Below, one piece after another: positions 23,726-34,199 of a DNA stretch of 64,000 bases; the first letter of the stretch is position 1, and each line of letters begins with the position of its first letter. Origin of the DNA: [Phialemoniopsis] sp. UDSM-2020 (lineage: Eukaryota; Ascomycota; Sordariomycetes; Thyridiales; Thyridiaceae). Made by a program: the position numbers and the translations under genes. The notes beneath the pieces were generated by a model, which was given only the letters and a program-made list of their open reading frames with translations, ran no database searches and was not told the origin of the DNA. The stretch is taken from assembly GCA_018873225.1 (NCBI GenBank), contig JAEILZ010000009.1, forward strand, positions 487,501 through 551,500, read 5' to 3'.

Positions 23726-25074
23726 TCAAGTCTGCAGGTCGAGATTGAGCCCGGGTAGGGATCCCGGCATCGAAAAGGCGTCCTCCACCCTGGAGTGCCG
23801 TCGGTAGCGGAGTGAGTCCTGCGTCCTCTCCGACCTCGCGCTGGTCTCCGCCTCGATCTCCTTCCTAGCCTCCTCCCTGACGTCTCGCCCAATCTCCAGC
23901 CCCTTAGCCTTGCCCATGGATCGTGGTGTGTCCACGATCGCCTCATCGCCTCCTCGCGTATTCTTCTTTCGTGGCCAGAAGCTTGGCAGAGCTATCTCCT
24001 GGAAGCGCGGCTCGACGGCCCTCTCATCGAACCATCGATGCAGCCTCGACTCGACGAGCTGCGCGATTTTAGGCACGTCCTGCAGGCGGGATCGACTGCC
24101 TACCAAGCTCCTAATGGAAAAGTCCAGTCTGTAGTCATCGAGGAAGGTGAATGTCATCTTTGTCGGGGTCAACTGCGACGGGTTGCTGGGCACGAATGAT
24201 ATTGAGAGTGTGCCGCTGAAGCGGACCACCGACACCGCCAGGGCGACGGGTAGTACCGCTGTGAGTTTCTTTGGATAGTTGAGCAATAGCTTTGTCTCAA
24301 GCGCCAGGGTGATCATGTCGCTTAGATCAACATCCATCCTGGCCTGTAGCCTAGCCCCGTCTCCAGTAGCCATATTGGCGTCAAAGGGCCTGCCTTGGCC
24401 CACACTGACCCCATCTTCGTCCACGGGTATTATCCTGCAGTTACTGAAGATAGGGAAATCTTCACCCAGGCTTAGCTCCGTGACCCGAATCTCGTCCAAG
24501 AAGTCCGGTCGTGAGGTCCCATTTAGTGCTTTGGTAAGAGACGTGAGAATGGCGTCGTCGTGCTGCGCGTCGCTCCGGAATTGAGCGATGGTTTGCGCGA
24601 TCAGCACGTTGAACCAGTCCAGGCTCTCCGGCTGGTGACTATCCACCTTGTAATACGTCTTGTTGAGGATGGAGCCGATCGTCAGCAGCGGGGGGCTGCG
24701 CAGGATATTGCTCGATTTCTTCTTGTTCAGGCCTGGGTGTTGCTGGTGCAGGCTCCCCCTACGTGCGCTTGTCGACTTGAGAGTGAGCAGCGACTTCTTA
24801 TGCGCCAGCGTTCTCGACCGTCGTTCTGTCGCCCGGATAGAGGCTGTGACCTCTGGAGATGGGGGGTCGCCAAATATGAAGAACTTGATGAATGCCGCAA
24901 TCAAGAGCACGACCGAAAGCTGGCCGACTATCAGGCCTTGGGTGAAAGATAGTCTGCATCAGGAAGTGCTTTGCGTTAACACGGGTCTGGCGATAGGGAA
25001 CAATAGTATTGGCTCGCAACAAAACAAGGTACTTACGCAGGCTCTGGCCTTGTAGGGCACATTTCGGGGGCCAT
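23726..25074 (-). CDS. mmm1: Maintenance of mitochondrial morphology protein 1 (ERMES subunit)
   Basis: ER-anchored subunit of the ERMES tether that moves phospholipids between ER and mitochondria. Minus-strand exons 25074..25037 and 24953..23726 (intron 83 bases); 421 residues. The luminal N-terminus ([12 protein letters not shown]) and membrane segment ([20 protein letters not shown], about 19-40) are split by the intron. The linker is basic and Ser-rich. The SMP lipid-transfer domain spans about residues 105-345, opening with [20 protein letters not shown] and containing [14 protein letters not shown]. The C-terminal tail is charged. Divergent from vps45 with a 538-base shared promoter. 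Confidence 0.96.
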
Positions 25075-25612
25075 GGTCGCTCCTCAGAGGCAGCTTGCAA
25101 GAGCTGCTGTGTAGACTCTTTGACAATGTAAATGTGGGAAATTACCGACCCAGCCGCAACATCATTATTCTGAAAGGTGGAAGCTGTTGACGATGGGGCT
25201 CAAGCTTAGCATGTGGTCTGGCGTGGTGGTTTGACATCAAATACTCTCTTATCTTATCGGCCCACACTACGTACCTGCTTTACTGGGATGATGCAGGCAC
25301 CCCTCAGCCTCATCATAGCTACACCTAAAGGTAACCTCCCTCATAACAGACACAACTCATCCAATCTCATCAGCCAGCTTTCAGGAACCTCCCTGAATAA
25401 TCGGAAACTCTCGACTATCTGCCAACATTTTCTATGTTCCGGACAACGCTCTGAGAACCCGGTCACATAGATTGCTAGGGAGGGCTCTCGTGGCCCTGAC
25501 GTTGTTGACGTGGCAGGGGATGCGCACCGCTCTCATCACCACAGCTCAACGTTGAAGTCATCCCAACCTAAACGAGAGCGCAGCCTCGCCATCAAGGCGC
25601 ACAAATTCAAAG
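25075..25612. promoter_or_regulatory. Bidirectional promoter of mmm1 and vps45
   Basis: 538 bases between two divergent starts. No further gene; the right part (about 25505-25610) is the probable vps45 leader. No motif I would name with confidence. Confidence 0.55.
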
Positions 25613-27447
25613 ATGGATCTCGCACAAGCAGTATCAGGATACATCAGCAAGATGGTGTCGACGGGCGACAGCACGTCCGGCGCACCGTCTGCCAAGATGA
25701 AGGTCCTCTTACTTGACAGGGATACTGTACCTATCGCATCCACAGCCATCACGCAGTCGTCCCTCCTCAACCACGAGGTATACCTCACTGATCGCCTGGA
25801 TAATCCCAACAGAGAGAAGATGCGCCACTTGCGATGTCTTTCCTTTGTGCGACCTTCACCGGATTCAATACAATTGTTGATCGATGAGCTGCGCGACCCA
25901 AAGTATGGCGAATACCATCTCTACTTCAGCAATGTTGTCAAGAAGTCCTCACTCGAGCGACTAGCCGAGGCAGACGATCACGAAGTTGTCAAGGTTGTCC
26001 AGGAGCACTTTGCCGACTATGTTGTCATCAATCCGGACTTGTTCTCGCTCAACTTTTCGTTGCCTCTGAACCGGGTCTGGAGTGGCACTTCGGATATGTG
26101 GAATTCAGACTCACTTCAACGTGCGACTGAAGGCATTCTGGCTGTTCTACTATCTCTAAAGAAGAAGCCTCTCATCAGATATGCCCGCAACAGTCTCCTC
26201 GCGAAGAAGCTTGCCACGGAGGTTCGCTACCACATGACACAAGAAGACCGCCTCTTTGATTTCCGAAAAGTCGATACCCCGCCCATTCTACTCGTTCTGG
26301 ATCGAAGGGAGGACCCTGTCACACCACTCCTCAACCAGTGGACATACCAAGCAATGGTACACCACCTCTTCGGGATCAAGAACGGTCGTGTAGATCTCGG
26401 TGATAATGTGAATCCAGACCTGAAGGAAATAGTCTTGTCGCAGGATCAAGATCCCTTCTTCAAGAAGAATATGTACCTCAACTTCGGCGACTTGGGCTCA
26501 AATGTCAAGGACTACGTCGAGCAGTTCCAGTCCAAGCACAAGAGCAACGAGAACCTGGAGTCTATCGCCGACATGAAGAAGTTCGTCGAAGAGTACCCCG
26601 AATTCCGGAAGCTGTCCGGAAACGTCAGCAAGCACGTCCATCTCATCTCTGAGCTGAGTAGGCGGGTTGGACAAGAGAATCTCCTGGAAGTCTCCGAGTG
26701 CGAACAAAGTCTTGCTTGCAACGACAACCACGCAAATGACTTGAAGGTATGAGCATCTCTTTCAAAAGATCATGACTGCTTTAGCATTGAGACTAACAAA
26801 TGTTGTAGACTGTTCAAAAACTCATTCAGAGTCCTGCAGTTACAGTGGAGAACAAGGTTGGCCTGGTGGCCTTGTATGCTGTCCGATATGAAAAGCACCC
26901 AAACAACGCACTGCCAATGCTTGTAGATCTGCTTACTGCAGCGGGAGGAGTTCCTGCTCGCCGAGCCGATCTAGTTGCCAAGCTCATGATTTATCAAAAC
27001 TCCCTGCAGCAGATTGGAGGAGCCAGTGGCATCACAGATATCTTTGAGTCCAGCGGTATCTTCTCTGGAGCAAAGGCACTACGAGGCTTGAAGGGAGTGG
27101 ACAATGTGTACACGATGCACTCACCGACGCTTGAGAACACCCTGCAGAGCTTGATCAAGGGAAGATTAAGGGACCAGCAATATCCTTTCGTCGAAGGAGG
27201 CGGATCTACCAGGGACAAGCCGCAAGATATCATTGTCTTCATCGTTGGCGGAGCTACGTATGAAGAAGCAAGGTCCGTGGCTAGCATCAACGCATCCACG
27301 CCCGGCATCAGAGTCGTACTAGGTGGCACCACCATCCATAATGCAGACACCTTCCTAGAAGAGGTAGAAGATGCAGTTTCAGCATGGCCAGAACCACCTC
27401 CGGCCACCACTGCCGGGAGGTTAAGAAAGGAGATCGGGCGACGATAG
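25613..27447 (+). CDS. vps45: Vacuolar protein sorting protein 45 (Sec1/Munc18 family)
   Basis: SM protein that binds the syntaxin Tlg2 and controls SNARE assembly in Golgi-to-endosome traffic. Exons 25613..26746 and 26809..27447 (intron 62 bases); 590 residues, normal for Vps45. Signature pieces: KVLLLDRDTVPIASTAITQS near residue 30 (domain 1), LLVLDRREDPVTPLLNQWTY at about residue 222 (the SM hallmark), HHLFGI, and the C-terminal IIVFIVGGATYEEARSV region. The Vps45 assignment, rather than Sec1 or Sly1, rests on overall length and the motif wording. Confidence 0.95.
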
Positions 27448-27729
27448 GGTTAGTCATATAGGCGTTACAAATAGGATTGGTCGGCGCTCATGCTCTAATA
27501 TCTCCTGCCTGCAAATATTTGGCGATTCTAATAGAAATCAAATTGTATGAAAAAAACGCTGAGTATACGTACGTTGTGCAGAGTCTCTCGTTTCGTTATG
27601 GCTACAATTACGGTGGGGTGGAAATACAGGGGCTTATCTTATCGCCAACTTTCTCGAGATTGCCTCATCCTGAAATTCCATGCTGCAATTGCCACGCCAA
27701 TTCCTCAAGCATCAAAAGCAGCCAGCATA

Positions 27730-29935
27730 ATGATGAGGTGGTCGTGGCAGTCTCGAGGGCTGGTCCGTTCGGGATATAGTCTCGGACGCCAGCCCTGCGC
27801 ACGCATAAGCCGGCGAGGCCTCGCGTCAGTGGCCGAGGGAATAAGGTACGTTTACACTCCTCTCATCCAACATCAACGCCTTATGCCCTAGTCCATTTGT
27901 CTAACAAACACCGCGCGAGCAATACAGACCGTTCGATGTCGTAGTCATAGGCGGCGGCCACGCCGGCGCCGAGGCGTGCACCGCGGCAGCCCGCGCCGGC
28001 GCGAGGACCGCCCTCGTGACCCCCAAGATCGACAACCTCGGCGTCTGCTCCTGCAACCCTTCCTTCGGCGGCATCGGCAAGGGCACCATCATGCGCGAGA
28101 TCGACGCGCTCGACGGCGTCTCGGGCCGCGTCATCGACAAGGCCGGCGTGCACTTCAAGGTGCTCAACCGCAAGAAGGGCCCCGCGGTCTGGGGTCCCCG
28201 GGCCCAGATCGACCGCTCCCTGTACAAGAAGCACATGCGCGAGGAGCTCGAGTCGTACGCGAACCTGTCGGTCGTGCTGGGCAGCGTGTCGGACATCGTG
28301 GTGGCGGAGGAGGATGTGGACCCGGCGTCGGGCGCCAAGAGCAGGATCACTGGGGTAAAGCTCGAGTCGGGCGAGGTCATACCCACGACTCGAGTTGTCA
28401 TCACGACGGGGACGTTCCTCGGTGGGGAGATCCATATAGGGCTAGAGGCCTACCCGTCTGGGCGGATGGGCGAGGATGCTACCTTTGGGCTGAGCAAGTC
28501 ATTACGAGACGCGGGATTCCAGCTCGGGCGGCTGAAAACAGGCACGCCACCTCGCCTGGCTAAGAAGAGCATCAACTTCAAGGTGCTAGAGGAGCAGCCC
28601 GGCGACGAAACCCCTCAACCATTCAGCTACCTCAACGATAGCGTCGCAGTCAAGGACCAGCTCCACTGCTACGCAACATACACCAACGAGGCCTCGCACG
28701 AGGTGGTGCGCGCCAACCTGGACAAGACGATCCACATCCGCGAGACGGTCAAGGGCCCGCGGTACTGCCCGTCGCTCGAGGCAAAGGTCATCCGCTTCGG
28801 CGACCGCGAGCGGCACATCATCTGGCTCGAGCCCGAAGGGTTCGACAGCGACGTCATCTACCCCAACGGCGTCTCCATGACCATCCCCGCCGAGGCGCAG
28901 GAGCAGCTCATCCGCACGGTCAGGGGGCTCGAGGAAGCCGTCATGCTGCAGCCGGGCTACGGCGTCGAGTACGACTACGTCGACCCGCGCAGCCTCAAGA
29001 CCACGCTCGAGACAAAGGCCATCCAGGGCCTGTACCTCGCGGGCCAGATCAACGGCACGACGGGCTACGAGGAGGCCGCGGGACAGGGCGTCGTCGCGGG
29101 CATCAACGCCGGCCGCGAGTCTCGGGGGCTCCCGCCCGTCTCGCTCTCGCGCTCCGACGGCTACATCGGCATCATGATCGACGACCTCGTGACCAAGGGC
29201 GTCTCGGAGCCCTACCGCATGTTCACGAGCCGCTCCGAGTACCGCATCTCGTGCCGCTCCGACAACGCCGACTCGCGCCTGACGCCCCTCGGCCGCGAGT
29301 GGGGCGTCGTCGGCGACCGCCGCTGGTCGCGCTTCCGCGACGACGCAGACCGCATGGCCGAGCTGAAAGGCAAACTCGCGTCCTTCTCGCTTTCTGGCAT
29401 CCAGTGGCGCGGCCTTGGCTTCACGTCGCGCGTCGGCGACGACACGCGCCGGCGCTCGGCGCTCGACATCCTCGGCCTCGGGCACGCCGTCGACGACCTT
29501 GCCCCGGCCGCGGACCTAGGTCTAGGCCACGACCTGGCGGCGCTCTACTCGCCGACGCTGCGCACCCGCGTCGCCGTAGAGGCGCTCTACGCGCCCGCCC
29601 TGGCGAGGCAGGAAGACGAGCGGCGCCGCGTCGCGCGCGACGAAGGGCTGCGGCTGCCCCCAGCGCTCGACTACGCCGCCGTGCCGAGCCTGTCGCACGA
29701 GGAGCGGCGGGTCCTCGCGACCGCGCGGCCGGAGTCGCTCGCGCAGGCGCGGCGCATCGAGGGCGTCACGCCCGCTGGGATCCTGCAGCTGCTGCGGTAC
29801 GTGCAGAGGCGGTACCCCATGGAGCCTGCCGCTGCCTCTCCTGGAAGGGACGTGGCGGCGGCCGCGGCGCAGCAAGATGGCGGGGCTGATGATATTGAGG
29901 TCTTGAATGCGCGGGCTAGGGTGGCGGATCTGTAG
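27730..29935 (+). CDS. mto1: Mitochondrial tRNA wobble-uridine modification protein MTO1 (GidA/MnmG)
   Basis: FAD protein that, with Mss1/MnmE, adds the 5-carboxymethylaminomethyl group to U34 of mitochondrial tRNAs. Exons 27730..27845 and 27928..29935 (intron 82 bases); 707 residues. The N-terminus ([16 protein letters not shown]...) is arginine-rich and lacks acids, a mitochondrial targeting peptide. The FAD-binding motif GGGHAG is at residues 47-52, the family signature [11 protein letters not shown] follows, then [21 protein letters not shown] and FTSRSEYR. Exon 2 is strongly GC-rich at third positions, which produces long false ORFs on the opposite strand. A second ATG one codon later is equally possible. 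Confidence 0.95.
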
Positions 29936-30669
29936 AGTGAGGTTGTGTCTAATTTGTCTGTGGTCGGTACTGGCAAATAGGTCCAGTTTGTACTTGTATG
30001 CATTGTTCGAAGGAACAGAGGACGTTACCTTTGGTGCAAAGGTCAATTGTCCTCCGAGTCTCAGCGGAGACATTGTAAAATATTTTCACGGCACCTCCTT
30101 GTCCGCAGGTTCCGTGTCCGTGATCATGCTGTACTCATATCGTGAAGTCCATAAATATCCTAAGCACCAAGACCATTCGAATTGACTTTCGGGCTGTGTT
30201 GATGCGTCATAATCCCACATGTCACCATGGCAATCAGAACCAGGGTTCCGTCAGATTACACTTTATGGTCTCAGCCACCGAACACGTACAGTCACGATAG
30301 AAAGTTAGTTCAACCACGGTTCTCGCGAAGGAAAGACACGAGGTCTCGTGACCTTGAAGCATCCTATCCTTTGTGATTGGATTCTAGACTTCCTCTGGCC
30401 ATGGGACGGCCAAGCAGGATTGGTACTACAGATATGGTACACGTGGTGACCTGATGCCGACCAACACTGGTTTGCTGCTGAATCCAGGTAGCAGTGTCGT
30501 TATCATCCAAAGACTTGATCCAAAGGGTCATCGAAGTCTGGCCCAGACCCTTTGACGCTATGGACACACGACAGTGTCTCCCCTTCTCCGCTCGACCAGC
30601 TACTTTCGCCTTTTCCACAAGTGACCTGGCTGGCGAAGCTGCTCCCTGCCCGAACAACGTGATATTCCA
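29936..30669. other. Convergent 3' regions of mto1 and crd1
   Basis: No gene or repeat supported. Confidence 0.5.
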
Positions 30670-32003
30670 TCACTTCTTCTGTTTGCTATCGGAGAGAATC
30701 TTCACAGCATCTTTGCTGAAGACGTAGCTGGCTCCACTCCAGACGGTAGTTGTAGCAACCACGTACCTAATTGAGTTTGAGAAGATTAGTCCTTGCACCC
30801 CAAGATATCTTCGCAGACCCCAATCCATGGCGTCTCCGCATCCTCCCATCTATGGTACTCCAGAACTCTACTCCAATTTTGACATGGAGATGCGCACCAA
30901 TGAAAAGAAGTACTTACTGCAATGCTGTCAATGAGGTGCCAATATCGGCAGGCACCAAAGGCGCCATTGTCGTCACGCCCATGAGGGCCAATTGCAGGAA
31001 TGTATTGTACTTGCTAATCGTAGTAGGCCGGACCTCGGCCGAGGGCAGGGAAAAGTCCCAGTAGCGCATGAAGGTCTTGGGGGGCGGCAGTGAAATCCAG
31101 CGGTAGTAGATGGCGGCAATGGCGAGGCCCACGTCACGTCCGAGAATGATGACCGCCAGCCAGACTAAAGGCCCGATAGTCAGCAACCATAAAGACACCA
31201 TGAAGGGTTGCGGAAGTATGAACACCTCGTGTGTCATACGTGAAGAAAAGCAATGACTCACGAGGTAATGCTCCCTTGGCAGCAAGTGCTACGGTCAGGA
31301 TGGTCATAAGGATCTTGTCGGCCATGGGGTCGACCACGGAGCCGACGACGGTCTTGAGATTCCATTTCCGCGCTATCCAGCCGTCCAGAAGGTCCGACAC
31401 ACCAGCGTAGGCAAAGAGTCCGAGAGCCCAGGCGTGGTGGTCGTGCACGATGCAGTAGCCAATGAAAGGAGCGGCTATCAGTCTCGAGAAGGTGAGAAGA
31501 TTGGGAACGGTATAAATGTTCTCGTGCGTCGTCGGCAGTGAAGCTAGGACTTTGCGGAGCACCTGCCCCGTCTTCGGTGCCTGCTCCGGTTGCCTACGGA
31601 GAGAATTAGCCTATCTGCGTAATAAAGAATTATACTTTGTCGCGACTGTGTGGCTCTGCTCTCTGGAAAGTATGGATCCATGGGAACAGCAAGTCGTGGC
31701 AAGTTTCGCAAGCCAAGGCTCATCTATGTAACATGATATGCCAGTCGTCATATGAGCCAGCGGTCCGAAAGTCAATTCCCAAACTTACTTCTGGTTCTCC
31801 TCTAATCGCGAGGAGGTCTGGAAAAAGGACCGAGTCTGGTTCGTTGTGAGGACAGCTATGCTGCTGACTGAGGGTGTTCGACAGCACTGTGCTGGCAGCA
31901 AAGACCGAGGCCCTCCTGGCAAGGCCAGGAGCTGGACTCGGGGCCGACTCGCTGCACACAGCTGTCGAGACAAAGCCCGAGTGCCTACAAGCCTCATAGA
32001 CAT
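30670..32003 (-). CDS. crd1: Cardiolipin synthase, CDP-alcohol phosphatidyltransferase type
   Basis: Makes cardiolipin from phosphatidylglycerol and CDP-diacylglycerol in the inner mitochondrial membrane. Minus-strand exons 32003..31789, 31593..31262, 31164..30918 and 30766..30670 (introns 195, 97 and 151 bases); 296 residues. Exon 1 encodes an arginine/serine-rich targeting sequence with RSFFQTSSR near its end. The CDP-alcohol phosphotransferase motif is complete: Asp139, Asp142-Gly143, Ala146-Arg147, Gly156, Asp160 and Asp164 within SDLLDGWIARK and VVDPMADK. Further membrane segments lie in exons 2-4. VPNLLTFSRL and the mitochondrial presequence favour cardiolipin synthase over phosphatidylserine or inositol synthases. 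Confidence 0.94.
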
Positions 32004-32912
32004 GTTGAGAAGGGAATTAAAGGGACGGTTTCAGATGAGAAGCCGGTACAAAGCCTATGAATCGTGACGCATTTTCCTCAAAACATTCGCCGTAAGAATA
32101 AGTAATACAAGAACAAGAACGCCGAGGAATAAGACAAAGAAAGAAACAACCCTAGTAATAGGTAAAGGGAACAGTTCTGGCAGCGGAATTGCCAGTATGC
32201 TGCCCTCGATGCTGCCGTCGATTGATGCGAAAATGCTGTGTCGGTGATCAAGTGAGGTTGGAATATTTGTCACCTGACTGCTTGGCGGGCTCTGGGGAGC
32301 TAGTAATCGTGTTAATCGCTCGTCTCTGATAGGAAGGCGGGCCACCACCAGAGACCGGGGTGGGTGTTTCCCGCCAGCAAACCGGGCAGCAGGGGTGCGT
32401 TCCGGGTAATCGGGTCTTACATGAACTCAATCCACGCTCATTCTCACGCAGCATGTAATTCGGCAATCAGTTACAAGTATGAGACAGAGAAACTTGATGT
32501 GTCAATGGGTCTGAATTAATAGCTATAGTTTTGTTTTGTTTTGTTTCGCCAAAGCTGAAAAAAAAAAAAAAGAAGTAAAGCCCGATAACCGCAAATCGCT
32601 TATTTACGCCACTCCGTAGTCTTCCAAATAGAAAGAGAAATGCATCGCTGAGTGGGTATCATGAAGTATCCTGTTGTTGAGAAGACCCTGGAACGAGTGT
32701 CCGATTCTGGGTCGAAAAATGAGAGACAGAGAGAGAGAGGGTGATAGTAAAAGGTCAAGAACAGAAAACAGTCAGACCCAGACACAATCAACGCCAGTGA
32801 CCAAGTGTTATATAACACTCCACTGAAATGGAAAGGGGATATTATGTCGTTGACGAGTTGGCCAGCTTCTAGTCAGACTGCTATTATGTTGGCTATCCTG
32901 CTGTACAGACGC
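32004..32912. other. Intergenic region with simple repeats
   Basis: crd1 promoter and WOPR-gene 3' side. Contains (TTTTG)3 at 32529-32543 and a 14-A run at 32558-32571. No gene supported. Confidence 0.6.
32529..32571. repeat. Simple repeat: TTTTG units followed by an A14 run
   Basis: Three TTTTG units at 32529-32543 and 14 consecutive A at 32558-32571, downstream of the WOPR gene on its strand. Probably a length-variable microsatellite. Confidence 0.8.
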
Positions 32913-34199
32913 CTAAGAGTACTGCCAATTGCCGTTGTAGACGCCCTCAGGAGAAAACGGCATCTCCTGGGGTGGAAAACGGCCACTGTTTGGTATCATG
33001 GCCATATGATGAGGGTGCGTACGGGAGTCGTTGTGAGCGGAGTATGGCAGGCCATGCTCCAGCTCCGGCTCCTGAGTCAGGCCCTGGTGATGAGGCGGCG
33101 CCATGAAGTTGCCGGCAGGGAGGCCGTGGTGCAGCATCGCCATCGGGGAGGGGTTACCCATCGCATGGTAGTTTTGGAAGAGGTGCGCATTGGGGTCTTG
33201 CAGCGGCATCTGCGGGATGAATCCGGGTGCAAGGCTCACGGGAGCAAAAGTGGGGTGGCCCTCGTTCAGCTCGTCGGCGACAGGGTTGCGGTAGTTTTGG
33301 CCGTCGATCAGCTCCGGTCGAGGGTAGCAGCTCATGAGCATCTCGTCGTCGATCACCCGCTTCAGCTTCTGGCTGATGACGTCTGCGAGATTGTAATATG
33401 AGACGATGTGGTGCTGAACACCACCATAGGCGACGCTGATGGTCTTCTTGACCAGGCCTCGTTCTTTAAACTCGTACGAGTCGACAAGTGAGCCGACAAA
33501 TTCACGAAGATGGGAGTCGTCGACCGCAGGGTCAGCATGTTGTCCGGGCAAGCCGCGCTGATCACCATTGGTCAAACCGTTCGTCATTGCGCTGGCCTTC
33601 TTGGGGACCTTCTTGGCCTTCTTCTTCTCGCCGGGAGGAAAGGGCTTGGTCAGCTCTCGGTAGACGAGGAAGTTTCCGAGGATACGGCTCGGGCTCCAGT
33701 TCATGCCGTCGGTCCAACGCTTTATGCCGGCCGATCCTTCTTCATAGACGAAGATGCTGCCGCTCCGGATGAGCATATCGCGCTCCTTGTCGTGGGGCCG
33801 TCGGGCTACGTGGTGCAGCTTTCCCTGCAGGCATGCTTCTATGAGGTGAAGGGCGTCCTTGGTGGTCTTGATGTAGCCGAAGTACGTCTCTTTGAGCTCG
33901 GGTTGATGTTGTGATGCGGATGAGCCTGTCTGAGTATTCCGCGGGCTATGTTGTGACGAGTTTGACTGTGATGAGGATTCTCGTCGTACAAGTTGCGTCG
34001 CCTGGGGTGATGGTGGCATTTGAGGAAGGAGGTGCGGCGGCAGATCGTGCTGTTGGTATATAACGTGGTGCGGCGCCATAGTGAACAAGGCTTGTGAGTG
34101 CGCTTGCGATTGCGCAAGATCATTTGGCATGCTGAACATGCTTCCGGAACCGTTAAAGTCGTCCATCGGACCAAAATCGTCCGCCCCAGGGAAGTCCAT
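32913..34199 (-). CDS. Gti1/Pac2 (WOPR) family transcription factor, Wor1/Ryp1/Sge1 group
   Basis: DNA-binding developmental master regulator family that controls morphology, conidiation and effector genes in fungi. Single exon, 428 residues. A Q/S/H-rich N-terminus of about 103 residues precedes WOPRa (about 104-187: ETYFGYIKTTKDAL, RRPHDKER, GIKRWTDGMNWSPSRILGNF, then YRELTKPFPPGEKK). A basic NLS-like stretch KKKAKKVPKK is at 192-201. WOPRb is at about 230-281 (GLVKKTISVAYGGVQHHIVSYY). The C-terminal half is rich in His, Pro, Met and Asn, as in Wor1-type activators. RRPHDKER plus PFPPGEKK place it with Gti1/Sge1 rather than Pac2. The long N-terminal extension is unlike Sge1, so orthology is left open. 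About 8.1 kb of gene-free DNA lies upstream. Confidence 0.93.
   Translation of the reverse strand: MDFPGADDFGPMDDFNGSGSMFSMPNDLAQSQAHSQALFTMAPHHVIYQQHDLPPHLLPQMPPSPQATQLVRRESSSQSNSSQHSPRNTQTGSSASQHQPELKETYFGYIKTTKDALHLIEACLQGKLHHVARRPHDKERDMLIRSGSIFVYEEGSAGIKRWTDGMNWSPSRILGNFLVYRELTKPFPPGEKKKAKKVPKKASAMTNGLTNGDQRGLPGQHADPAVDDSHLREFVGSLVDSYEFKERGLVKKTISVAYGGVQHHIVSYYNLADVISQKLKRVIDDEMLMSCYPRPELIDGQNYRNPVADELNEGHPTFAPVSLAPGFIPQMPLQDPNAHLFQNYHAMGNPSPMAMLHHGLPAGNFMAPPHHQGLTQEPELEHGLPYSAHNDSRTHPHHMAMIPNSGRFPPQEMPFSPEGVYNGNWQYS

Noticed and set aside
28586..29485. 299-codon minus-strand ORF
   Set aside because: Lies antisense to the GC-rich MTO1 exon; composition is the mirror of its codon bias and no family is visible.
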